Below are positions 1 through 6,531 of a DNA stretch of 7,489 nucleotides, in pieces. The notes beneath the pieces were generated by a model. The model was not told where the DNA came from. It saw only the letters and a list, made by a program, of their open reading frames with translations, and made no database searches. Origin of the DNA: Bacteroidales bacterium UBA1077. GTDB lineage: Bacteria; Bacteroidota; Bacteroidia; Bacteroidales; UBA932. The DNA lies in assembly GCA_002314195.1 (NCBI GenBank), contig DCCQ01000131.1, positions 1 through 7,489 of the forward strand, read 5' to 3'. The position numbers and the translations under genes are program-made. The number at the start of each line of letters is the position of its first letter. Within the stretch, counting starts at the first letter, position 1.

Positions 1-196
1 CACTTGCTTTTTGACTCTGCCTCAAACAAATCAAAACAACTTCTTATGGGAATACGGAATATTTTGACTAAATTGCAATGTTTTGGGCTGGCCGTTGCGG
101 CAACGGTTTCGCGCGAGATGACACATGGAATCAGAACGTTTGTCACGATGCGGTTCACCCAAGGCGCATTTTAAAATAACTAAACGACTTAAGATC
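1..196. other. Leader/intergenic region upstream of ssb
   Basis: There is no recognisable gene here. The region contains a perfect 7-bp dyad at 92-106 (CCGTTGC, G, GCAACGG) that could form a small hairpin in the ssb leader, and an A/C-rich stretch at 23-44 that recurs almost exactly, inverted, upstream of fabG at the other end of the window. A 42-codon ATG-to-TAA frame runs 46-174 but has no recognisable domain. I could not place a convincing Bacteroidota promoter (TTTG then TAnnTTTG with 19-21 nt spacing). The gene that precedes ssb lies outside the window. Confidence 0.5.
92..106. repeat. Short perfect dyad in the ssb leader
   Basis: CCGTTGC at 92-98 and GCAACGG at 100-106 are exact reverse complements around a single central G. 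As DNA it could be an operator. As RNA only about 5 bp (CCGTT/AACGG) can pair around a 5-nt loop. It lies about 90 nt before the ssb start and has no following T-run, so it is not a convincing intrinsic terminator. The function is unknown and chance occurrence cannot be excluded. Confidence 0.3.
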
Positions 197-706
197 ATGT
201 CACTGAACAAAGTAATGCTGATCGGTAACGTTGGAAAAGACCCCGAAGTACGTTACCTTGATGGAAACAACAACCCCAATTCAGGAAGCACAAAGGTGGC
301 GACGTTCACCCTTGCGACGACTGAACGCTATCGTGACCGCAATGGAGAACTTCGAGAGAATACGGAATGGCACAACATTGTGGCCTGGAGGAATTCGGCT
401 GATGTGGCGGAGAAATACATCCGCAAAGGCACTCAGGTTTACATTGAGGGCAAGCTGAGGACCCGGTCGTGGACAGACCAGACTGGCAACAAGAGGTACA
501 CAACGGAAGTCACTGTCGACAATCTGCAGTTGCTTGGGAGGAAGTCTGACAATCCAGGGGCACAGGGAGGTTACCAGCAACAACAGCAGCCGGCTCAACA
601 ATCAAGTTACCAACAACAGCCGGTTCAGCAGCCCCAGCAGCAGACTCCAGTGAATCCGATCGAGGTCGCCGCGGCCGACATGCCGCAGGATGACCTTCCG
701 TTCTAA
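197..706 (+). CDS. ssb: Single-stranded DNA-binding protein
   Basis: The 169-residue protein coats single-stranded DNA in replication, recombination and repair and recruits partner enzymes. Residues 1-115 form the OB-fold, beginning MSLNKVMLIGNVGKDPEVRY, with the typical ATTERYRDRNGE, TEWHNIVAW and VYIEGKLRTRSW segments. Residues 121-150 are a Gln/Pro-rich disordered linker and the C-terminus DMPQDDLPF (161-169) is the acidic tip that binds partner proteins. The start at 197 is preferred over an in-frame ATG at 125 because family members begin at MSLNKV and the 24-residue extension is basic and unlike SSB. A slightly long loop, GNNNPNSGS (residues 23-31), lies between the first strands. The gene is 33 bp upstream of purA on the same strand, so co-transcription is possible. 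The family assignment is secure; the symbol follows normal usage. Confidence 0.96.
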   Translation: MSLNKVMLIGNVGKDPEVRYLDGNNNPNSGSTKVATFTLATTERYRDRNGELRENTEWHNIVAWRNSADVAEKYIRKGTQVYIEGKLRTRSWTDQTGNKRYTTEVTVDNLQLLGRKSDNPGAQGGYQQQQQPAQQSSYQQQPVQQPQQQTPVNPIEVAAADMPQDDLPF

Positions 707-733
707 TATTCAGGAATATACAAACGAATATTA
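704..733. repeat. 8-bp inverted repeat in the ssb-purA gap
   Basis: TAATATTC (704-711, starting in the ssb stop codon) and GAATATTA (726-733) are exact reverse complements separated by 14 nt. The stem is A/T-rich and followed by no T-run, so it is a poor terminator. It ends 6 nt before the purA ATG and could mask or mark the purA translation start. GAATATT is a common string in this window, which lowers its significance. Confidence 0.25.
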
Positions 734-739
734 TCAGAT

Positions 740-2005
740 ATGAGTTCAAAACTTGACGTAGTCCTTGGCCTCCAGTGGGGAGACGAAGGAAAAGGTAAGA
801 TTGTGGATGTGCTTGCAGGCCGCTACCCGGCCGTGGCGAGATTCCAGGGTGGCCCGAACGCCGGGCATTCCCTGCATTTCGACGGCAAGAACTTCGTGGT
901 GCGCAGCATCCCTTCGGGAATATTCCGCGAAGGATCCACCAACATCATAGGAAGCGGTGTCGTTCTGGATCCGATCACATTGAGAGAGGAATGTGCGAAT
1001 GTGGAGAAGATGAACATCAACCCGAAAGAGAAGCTGTTCATATCCAAGAAGGCCAACCTGATCCTTCCTACCCACCGCCTTTTGGACGCGGCTTACGAGG
1101 CGGCTGCCGGAAAGGGCAAGATCGGCTCCACCCTCAAGGGCATCGGACCGACCTACACCGACAAGATCAGCAGACACGGCCTGAGGGTCGGCGACATTCT
1201 CGCCCCTGATTTCAAGGAAAGATTCGAGAAACTCAAGGCCAGACATATTCAATTGCTCTCAGACCTGCACTTCGAGTGCGATCCTGCCAAGGACGAGGCC
1301 GAGTGGATGAGTGCCATCGAGTTCCTCAAGGGATTCAAGCTGATTGATTGCGAGTACTTCGTGAACAAGTGGCTGGAAGACAAGCCTATGCTTGCGGAAG
1401 GAGCGCAGGGTTCAATGCTTGACATCGACTACGGTTCCTATCCATTCGTGACATCATCCTCCACCACAGTCGGTGGGGTCTGCACCGGACTTGGAGTCGC
1501 CCCGTCAAAGATCGGACACGTCTATGGAATATTCAAGGCTTACTGCACCCGTGTGGGCAGTGGTCCGTTCCCGACAGAGTTGTTCGATGAGACCGGAGAG
1601 AGGCTCCGTCAGGTAGGACACGAGTTCGGAGCCGTCACAGGCCGTCCTCGCCGCTGCGGATGGCTGGACCTCGTGGCTTTGAAATACACCGTGATGATCG
1701 ACGGCGTGACCGACCTCATCATGATGAAATCCGACTGCCTTGACGATTTCGAGGCAATCAAGGTCTGCACTTCCTACAAGGTGGACGGCAAGGAGACCGA
1801 CCAGGTTCCGTTCGACATCGCCGCAGAGATCGAGCCGGTTTACACCGAGTTCCCGGGCTGGAAGAAAGACCTCACCGGAATCCGCAAGGATAGCGAACTT
1901 CCACAGGAATTCAAGAACTACATCAAGTTCATGGAGGATTATCTCGGAGTGCCGATCAGCATTATCTCCCTCGGTCCTGACCGCGAGGCGACCATCGAAC
2001 GATAA
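740..2005 (+). CDS. purA: Adenylosuccinate synthetase
   Basis: This cytosolic enzyme joins IMP and aspartate using GTP to give adenylosuccinate, the first committed step from IMP to AMP. The 421-residue product is full length for the family. The phosphate-binding loop QWGDEGKGK is at residues 12-20, with the catalytic Asp at 15. GGPNAGH (37-43) carries the catalytic His43. GIGPTYTDKISRHGLRV (135-151) is the second family signature, EGAQGSMLDIDYGSYPFVTSS-type sequence spans 220-240, and GRPRRCGWLD (301-310) supplies the Arg-rich substrate loop. MKSD (329-332) stands where the guanine-recognition TKLD usually is, which fits Bacteroidota homologues as I recall them. ssb lies 33 bp upstream and the R-M cassette begins 38 bp downstream on the same strand. 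No clear terminator follows the stop codon. Confidence 0.98.
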   Translation: MSSKLDVVLGLQWGDEGKGKIVDVLAGRYPAVARFQGGPNAGHSLHFDGKNFVVRSIPSGIFREGSTNIIGSGVVLDPITLREECANVEKMNINPKEKLFISKKANLILPTHRLLDAAYEAAAGKGKIGSTLKGIGPTYTDKISRHGLRVGDILAPDFKERFEKLKARHIQLLSDLHFECDPAKDEAEWMSAIEFLKGFKLIDCEYFVNKWLEDKPMLAEGAQGSMLDIDYGSYPFVTSSSTTVGGVCTGLGVAPSKIGHVYGIFKAYCTRVGSGPFPTELFDETGERLRQVGHEFGAVTGRPRRCGWLDLVALKYTVMIDGVTDLIMMKSDCLDDFEAIKVCTSYKVDGKETDQVPFDIAAEIEPVYTEFPGWKKDLTGIRKDSELPQEFKNYIKFMEDYLGVPISIISLGPDREATIER

Positions 2006-2043
2006 GAAAACTCCTTTTTCTTACACACAAGGCATCTATATGT

Positions 2044-2796
2044 ATGAGAGCGTATAATCTGGGATTCATCTCCGACAAGGACATCTACGGACACGTGCAG
2101 GACACAGTCCGCCTTTATCGGCGCAGCATAAACCTGAGCGAGTTCAACGAGAACATCGTCGATCCGATAAAATTGACCTTTGACGCAAAGGTTTACAGAA
2201 AGTCTATGGAACAGGTCATCTCGGAGGAGTGCTCCCGTCAGATTGACAAGTCAAACACGAACCGCATCGGCTATTTCCACCAGCAGCTTTTCAACTACGC
2301 GGGGAACGGATGGATTGTTCCGTCGGCAGGTTTTGATGTGGAGAACCACGAAAGGCACATCTTCGTGGAAATGAAAAACAAGCACAACACAATGAACTCC
2401 GCATCTTCTCAGAAAACTTACATGAAGATGCAGAACAAACTGTTGGAGGATGATCAGGCCGCCTGCTGGCTTGTCGAAGTCATTTCCACCAAGTCAAAGG
2501 ATGAACCTTGGAAGGTATCCATTGATGGCCGGCCGTTCCAGCATAACAGGATTCGACGGATGTCAATGGACAAGTTCTACGAACTGGTGTTCGGTGACAG
2601 GACTGCGTTCTTCCGGCTTTGCGAAGCCCTGCCCGACATTATTGAGGATGTTGTTTCAGACAATAAGGAATTACTCTGGCAAAATTCTGTCTACGAGGAA
2701 CTGATGAGTTTCAACCCGGATGTGTTGAAGAGCCTGTACCTGCTTGCGTTCTCTACCTATGAGGGATTTGATTCTCTCTGCCAATACCCCGGATAG
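2044..2796 (+). CDS. Type II restriction endonuclease, Eco47II family (predicted GGNCC)
   Basis: The 250-residue protein is predicted to cut unmethylated double-stranded DNA at GGNCC. It matches my recollection of the Eco47II/Sau96I-type family: GFISDKDIYGHVQDTV at 7-22, DPIKLTFDAKVY at 40-51, QIDKSNTNRIGYFHQQLFNY at 66-85 and the highly typical FVEMKNKHNTMNSASSQKTY at 107-126. A PD-(D/E)xK-like core is visible as Asp98 (GFDVE), Glu109 and Lys111 (EMK). Length is close to the roughly 240 residues of Eco47II. The ATG at 2044 is used because it reads directly into the conserved N-terminus; an overlapping ATG at 2040 closes after five codons. It starts 38 bp after purA and ends 2 bp before the cognate methyltransferase. 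The specificity is inferred from family and partner, not shown. Confidence 0.9.
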   Translation: MRAYNLGFISDKDIYGHVQDTVRLYRRSINLSEFNENIVDPIKLTFDAKVYRKSMEQVISEECSRQIDKSNTNRIGYFHQQLFNYAGNGWIVPSAGFDVENHERHIFVEMKNKHNTMNSASSQKTYMKMQNKLLEDDQAACWLVEVISTKSKDEPWKVSIDGRPFQHNRIRRMSMDKFYELVFGDRTAFFRLCEALPDIIEDVVSDNKELLWQNSVYEELMSFNPDVLKSLYLLAFSTYEGFDSLCQYPG

Positions 2797-2798
2797 AA

Positions 2799-4034
2799 AT
2801 GAGTTGTTCTGACACAAGAATATCCCCAAACAATTTTGCGGATGTCATGGGGGTGTCCCGATCGACCGTACGCTATTGGGTGGATTCCGGGAAATATGTC
2901 TTGGAGGATGATGGTGACGGTCCTTGTTTCTTGATGAATGATTTGAGAAATGTCCCCGAAATTTCCCAGATGCTGTCCGGCAAATGGGACGAGGAGATGC
3001 AGACCAAGCCATCCAGACAATACTCTTCCGTTGAGCTTTTCGCCGGGGCGGGAGGATTGGCCTTGGGCATGGAGCTGGCAGGGTTCAAACACGTTCTTTT
3101 GAACGAGTTTGACCATAACGCCTGCGAGACATTGAGAATGAACCGTCCCGACTGGAACGTGGTCGAGGAGGATATCCACACCATGGATTTCACTGGTCTG
3201 AAAGGCAAGGTGGACTTTTTGTCGGGAGGATTTCCTTGCCAGGCGTTCTCATACGCAGGGAAACGTCTTGGATTTGAGGAAACCAGAGGCACCCTGTTCT
3301 TTGAACTTGCGAGAGCGGTCAAAGAGATTCAGCCGAAAGTTTTTCTGTGCGAGAATGTCAAGGGACTACGTGAGCATGACGGAGGACGCACTTTGGAGAC
3401 AATCACCAACATCATAAAGGAGTTGGGGTACTCATTGATCCCGCCTCGCGTCCTGAAAGCGGTCATGTACAAGGTTCCTCAAAAAAGGGAAAGACTGTTT
3501 CTGGTCGCGGTCAGGAATGACTTGGCTGACAGGGTCTCTTTCGTGTGGCCGGCTCCGTACAGCCGCGTCATGACCTTGCGTGACGCCTTCTACGCAGGAG
3601 ATCTTTATCCAGTGGACGTACCGGAAAGCGAATGCCAGCAGTACCCGGAGAAGAAAAGGAAGGTGATGGATTTGGTGCCGATGGGCGGGGACTGGCGGGA
3701 CTTGCCGGAGGCTGTGGCCAAAGAATATATGAAAAGCAGTTACAACCTCGGAGGCGGCAAGACAGGAATGGCCCGGCGGTTGTCTTTGGACGAACCAAGC
3801 CTTACCTTGACGTGCGCACCTGCACAAAAACAGACTGAACGCTGCCACCCAACTGAGACCCGCCCATTGTCCGTCCGTGAATATGCCAGAATCCAGACAT
3901 TCCCGGACGAATGGAACTTCTCCGGGAACTTGTCATCCAAATACAAGCAGATAGGTAATGCGGTTCCAGTCAATCTGGCCTATGCCATGGGACGGGCGCT
4001 CATCCGCCTGATGAACCAGATAGAGAAACTCTGA
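2799..4034 (+). CDS. DNA (cytosine-5-)-methyltransferase with N-terminal helix-turn-helix, partner of the GGNCC endonuclease
   Basis: The 411-residue enzyme transfers a methyl group from S-adenosylmethionine to cytosine C5 and protects host DNA from the adjacent nuclease. C5 motifs occur in canonical order: motif I ELFAGAGG (79-86), NEFD (102-105), motif IV GGFPCQAFS (143-151) with catalytic Cys147, motif VI ENV (185-187), motif VIII QKRERLFLVAVR (228-239), motif IX RPLSVREYARIQTFPDEW (355-372) and motif X QIGNAVPVNLA (384-394). The target-recognition stretch before motif IX, including CAPAQKQTERCHP (339-351), resembles GGNCC enzymes. Residues 8-55 form an extra MerR/excisionase-like HTH (FADVMGVSRSTVRYWVDSG), which may let the protein regulate its own cassette. 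The start is only 2 bp after the nuclease stop, so translation is probably coupled. GGNCC sites occur inside the gene at 2919-2923 and 3770-3774. All catalytic motifs appear intact. Confidence 0.95.
   Translation: MSCSDTRISPNNFADVMGVSRSTVRYWVDSGKYVLEDDGDGPCFLMNDLRNVPEISQMLSGKWDEEMQTKPSRQYSSVELFAGAGGLALGMELAGFKHVLLNEFDHNACETLRMNRPDWNVVEEDIHTMDFTGLKGKVDFLSGGFPCQAFSYAGKRLGFEETRGTLFFELARAVKEIQPKVFLCENVKGLREHDGGRTLETITNIIKELGYSLIPPRVLKAVMYKVPQKRERLFLVAVRNDLADRVSFVWPAPYSRVMTLRDAFYAGDLYPVDVPESECQQYPEKKRKVMDLVPMGGDWRDLPEAVAKEYMKSSYNLGGGKTGMARRLSLDEPSLTLTCAPAQKQTERCHPTETRPLSVREYARIQTFPDEWNFSGNLSSKYKQIGNAVPVNLAYAMGRALIRLMNQIEKL
2820..2963 (+). other. Helix-turn-helix domain fused to the methyltransferase N-terminus
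   Basis: Residues 8-55 of the methyltransferase precede motif I and are not needed for the C5 catalytic fold. The segment NNFADVMGVSRSTVRYWVDSG has the spacing of a MerR/excisionase-type HTH (helix, turn at GVS, recognition helix RSTVRYW), followed by a Gly-rich turn and the short helical segment MNDLRNVPEISQML. Known C5 enzymes such as M.SsoII and M.EcoRII use N-terminal regions as repressors of their own genes; by analogy this domain may do the same. Boundaries are approximate. Confidence 0.6.
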
Positions 4035-4040
4035 ATAACA

Positions 4041-5078
4041 CTACAGACTGAGCGTCAAACCGATTGCCCAATGCTTGAATTCAGGCCAGTAGTCGGTGTC
4101 CATAATGTTCATCGGAGAATATTTCGCATAGACACCCACATCCCTGAAATTGAGCTGGAACATCAAGTCCACTGTAGCGAGGTTGCAATGCGCTCTCTTG
4201 TACTTGTCTTTCTGCTTCTCATCGTTCAGCCTGTACTTGTTGACAATCGAACTGCAGGCGTTGAGATTTACCACAGGTCCCACAGAGAATCTGACTCCAC
4301 GATAGAAGTTGACTCCGAAGACAAACGGGAATGTGACACTGAACACTCTCAACTTGGAGACTTTCGGTTCGGATTTCTCCGGCCATCCCCCGATCAGGAT
4401 ATTCCCTTCATCATCTTTCGTCATCATACCACTTTTGGTCATAGCGAAATTCTTCCAGGAAAAACCAAGACCGTAGTTGAACGTCATGAAACTTGACAGT
4501 TTGAAATAATCGTCACACAAGTTGAAGAACACCTCATACGAGCGCTGGGTTCTGAAATCCACATTGCCATAGTTGACATTCAGCAAAGCCATTCCGAAAT
4601 TGCCTGGCTCGACCACATAGCCACGGCGCACGCTTGTCCTGTTCACCACCTTGTGATAAAAAGGCAAATTGAAGTCTAATCTCGACTGATCTCCATCCTC
4701 ATCCACATCGCGGCCTATGGACAAACGGAACCGTGACGTATCACTCTTGACAACATTGGAATTAGTGTAAGTGTACGAGAATGACGAATCACTCTCTGAG
4801 CCGAATATCTCCATCTTATAATAGACCTCTTTTTTAGGGTCATAATGCTGTTTGACGGAATCAGGACTATAGACGATTATCAAGGAATCAGACAGATGGT
4901 TCAACTTTTTCCCGTCTGAGTTGTAACGAACCTTGACGCCCGGCTTCTTCACTTGAATCTTCAAGGTATCAGCCGGGTCGATGATCTTGAATTCAGAGCG
5001 GCGTGAGGCTCCTGTCTGTGCGGACGCAACGTAAACGCACAAGAGCGATATTAGCAACACAGATAATAACTTCTTCAT
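4041..5078 (-). CDS. Exported protein, probable outer-membrane beta-barrel, last gene of ECF operon
   Basis: No specific function is recognised. The 345-residue product starts MKKLLSVLLISLLCVYVASA, a signal peptide with likely signal-peptidase I cleavage after Ala20 before QTG. Residues about 30-110 look like a soluble periplasmic domain. From about 135 onward the sequence alternates polar and hydrophobic residues in short strands with Gly/Asn/Asp turns (for example FGMALLNVNYGNVDF, FRDVGVYAKY, HWAIGLTLSL at the C-terminus), which suggests an outer-membrane barrel. The last residue is Leu instead of the usual aromatic. The start at 5078 is chosen over an in-frame ATG at 5120 because it gives a clean signal peptide and avoids a 32-bp overlap with the upstream gene. 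It lies 10 bp after that gene and its stop is 6 bp from the convergent methyltransferase stop. Confidence 0.75.
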   Translation of the reverse strand: MKKLLSVLLISLLCVYVASAQTGASRRSEFKIIDPADTLKIQVKKPGVKVRYNSDGKKLNHLSDSLIIVYSPDSVKQHYDPKKEVYYKMEIFGSESDSSFSYTYTNSNVVKSDTSRFRLSIGRDVDEDGDQSRLDFNLPFYHKVVNRTSVRRGYVVEPGNFGMALLNVNYGNVDFRTQRSYEVFFNLCDDYFKLSSFMTFNYGLGFSWKNFAMTKSGMMTKDDEGNILIGGWPEKSEPKVSKLRVFSVTFPFVFGVNFYRGVRFSVGPVVNLNACSSIVNKYRLNDEKQKDKYKRAHCNLATVDLMFQLNFRDVGVYAKYSPMNIMDTDYWPEFKHWAIGLTLSL

Positions 5079-5088
5079 AATCTTTATC

Positions 5089-5628
5089 TTATCTTTGTTT
5101 AAACATTTTCTTAAGATCATTCATGGTGGCTTTACCCCTGAGATAGACCACTGTCACATAGGCTTGCTCAAACGGTCCTTGAGCCTTATCATCAAGTTCA
5201 TAGCCAACAATTGTTTTGCCGTCGGAACCTTGGGTGACCTTTTCCCGTCCTATCCCCTTAAGCTGGAAACCGACATATTCATTCTCTTCGGATCCGTTTG
5301 TCCGCAATCTCAAAAGGGCATAATACATCTGTCCTCCGACATAATCGATCTTCCGGTCAATCGCATTGCGGGAATCCGCCTCCACCAAAGACGCCACCCT
5401 GTCAATTGTCTTGGCACCCGCCTTGAAACTGATGCTGCGGAAATACTTCAGATTGTATGGTTTGAGTTCAGCCCCGCTCACTTCCGACATGGAAATCTTG
5501 GACATGTCTGAAACATCAACAATAGAGCAGTTGAACAGACTGTCGATTTGAAGTCCTTTCTGCGCATGAGCATGAAGCAAGGCAAGAAAGCACAGCGCCA
5601 CTATCAAAAATACTTTTCGTCTCATCAT
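5089..5628 (-). CDS. Small secreted protein of unknown function (resembles DUF6108-type proteins)
   Basis: The 179-residue protein begins MMRRKVFLIVALCFLALLHAHA, a signal peptide with probable cleavage after Ala22 before QKG. The mature part is mixed alpha/beta and has no lipobox cysteine, so a soluble periplasmic protein is likely. Recognisable pieces are LKPYNLKYFRSISFK (55-69), AIDRKIDYVGGQMYYALLRL (89-108) and the C-terminal YVTVVYLRGKATMNDLKKMF. From memory these resemble a Bacteroidales family of unknown function (DUF6108) found beside ECF sigma genes; I could not check this. Its ATG overlaps the upstream stop as ATGA (5628-5625), a sign of translational coupling. A second ATG at 5625 would remove one residue. 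The next gene follows after 10 bp. No catalytic motif is visible. Confidence 0.8.
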   Translation of the reverse strand: MMRRKVFLIVALCFLALLHAHAQKGLQIDSLFNCSIVDVSDMSKISMSEVSGAELKPYNLKYFRSISFKAGAKTIDRVASLVEADSRNAIDRKIDYVGGQMYYALLRLRTNGSEENEYVGFQLKGIGREKVTQGSDGKTIVGYELDDKAQGPFEQAYVTVVYLRGKATMNDLKKMFKQR

Positions 5629-6065
5629 TTTCCGAATATTTCATTTAACTGTTCATCCACATCCGTTCCACCGGAGAAGAGGTCAGCAAGGATGCCGTCG
5701 ACGTCGTTCATTACGACTTCCTTGTCAGTCACCTTCTGCCCTCCGACATACGACACGCAGATGTTTTCCTTATTATAGACATTCACTCCAAGAGTTATGA
5801 ATATACCGGCGCACACGGCGGCCACAGCGACCCGAAGCCAGGCTGTGCCATGCCGGCGGATGCCTTTTCGGGAATATTCATCCGCTTCCTTCCGTAAAAG
5901 GGACCTGCCGACAGCGAAGTAACCCATCACGGCGCGCGCTTCGTCATATTCAGAGGCCTGTCCCTCCGGAGAGGTGAGGAAAGCCTTGAGCTTCAGTTCC
6001 TCGGCTTCGGAAAGGGTTCCCTCGAAGTACTTGTCAAGATATTCATTAATCCAATTCATCTTCAT
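5625..6065 (-). CDS. Probable membrane-bound anti-sigma factor
   Basis: The role is inferred from position directly after the ECF sigma gene and from topology. The 146-residue protein has a cytosolic N-terminal part with an acidic helical segment (WINEYLDKYFEGTLSEAEELKLKAFL, 5-30), a single membrane segment at about 76-96 preceded by basic residues (RKGIRRHG), and a periplasmic tail of about 50 residues (CVSYVGGQKVTDKEVVMNDVD). There is no HxxxCxxC zinc motif, so it is not a ZAS-type anti-sigma. The tail resembles sequences I recall from Bacteroides proteins in the same genomic position. With the ATG at 6065 it overlaps the sigma gene by 20 bp; an ATG at 6059 would reduce this to 14 bp and cannot be excluded. 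The stop overlaps the next start as ATGA. Confidence 0.75.
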   Translation of the reverse strand: MKMNWINEYLDKYFEGTLSEAEELKLKAFLTSPEGQASEYDEARAVMGYFAVGRSLLRKEADEYSRKGIRRHGTAWLRVAVAAVCAGIFITLGVNVYNKENICVSYVGGQKVTDKEVVMNDVDGILADLFSGGTDVDEQLNEIFGK

Positions 6066-6510
6066 TTCTGAATTTGTCCCTTAAAATTTTTCTTGCCCTT
6101 GAGATGTGCATCCGGACCGCAGCCTGCCGCATTCCAAGATCCTTTGCTATGCGCTCGAAAGACTGACCTTCATATTCGTGCTTTCTGACGATAACCCTCT
6201 GAAGATCGGTCAACTCGCTATCGACCGACGCTTCGACTTTGCGGAAAAGCATTTCCTTTTCCATAGCATCACCGACCTCGTCCTCAACCTGACGCCCTTC
6301 GAGACTCACCGTTCGTCTCACGCTCTCCTTCCGGTGTTCGTCGATCTCCAGATTCCGGCCAGTCCTCGACAACAGTCCTATCGCCTCTTTCACGCTTCCG
6401 ATCTTGTATTTTCTTCCCCAAAGCTTGCAGAAGGCATCCTGAAGGGTGTCCTCTGTCTTCCATCGCCCACGAAGGGCCAGGAACGCTTCTGTGAGAAAGT
6501 CTTCGATCAT
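6046..6510 (-). CDS. ECF-family RNA polymerase sigma factor, short form
   Basis: The 154-residue protein should direct RNA polymerase to a small set of promoters, probably including its own. Region 2 is represented by EDTLQDAFCKLWGRK (20-34), and region 4 by TDLQRVIVRKHEYEGQSFERIAKDLGMRQAAVRMHISRARKILRDKF (101-147), with the HTH in SFERIAKDLGMRQAAVRMHISRAR. The linker (60-95) is Glu/Arg-rich. It is shorter at the N-terminus than typical ECF sigmas (about 170-190 residues), lacking most of the first region-2 helix. The short form seems genuine: an in-frame TGA lies at 6525-6523, just upstream of the ATG at 6510, and no frameshift is evident. It is the first gene of a four-gene operon and overlaps the putative anti-sigma gene by 14-20 bp. 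Confidence 0.88.
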   Translation of the reverse strand: MIEDFLTEAFLALRGRWKTEDTLQDAFCKLWGRKYKIGSVKEAIGLLSRTGRNLEIDEHRKESVRRTVSLEGRQVEDEVGDAMEKEMLFRKVEASVDSELTDLQRVIVRKHEYEGQSFERIAKDLGMRQAAVRMHISRARKILRDKFRNEDELD

Positions 6511-6531
6511 CGTTTGAACTTTTCACTAATA

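Noticed and set aside
125..196. Longer ssb start at 125
   Set aside because: The added 24 residues are basic and unlike SSB N-termini; MSLNKVMLIGNVG at 197 is the family start.
560..655. CAG/CAA-rich tract in ssb as a separate nucleotide repeat array
   Set aside because: It is explained by the Gln-rich linker of SSB, which is normally low in complexity.
746..1252. 168-codon open frame on the minus strand inside purA
   Set aside because: It is a shadow of the conserved purA coding sequence with no recognisable domain; purA explains the region completely.
3432..3848. 138-codon minus-strand frame inside the methyltransferase gene
   Set aside because: It overlaps methyltransferase motif VIII and the target-recognition region and is a codon-bias shadow.
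4071..4496. 141-codon + strand frame antisense to the barrel gene
   Set aside because: The product has no family-like features, while the minus-strand gene has a signal peptide and belongs to a coupled operon.
6284..6526. Alternative minus-strand frame starting with GTG at 6526, overlapping the sigma gene start
   Set aside because: Considered as a frameshifted sigma N-terminus, but the product is Arg/Ser/Gly-rich without region-2 features, and the sigma frame from 6510 is continuous and motif-bearing.
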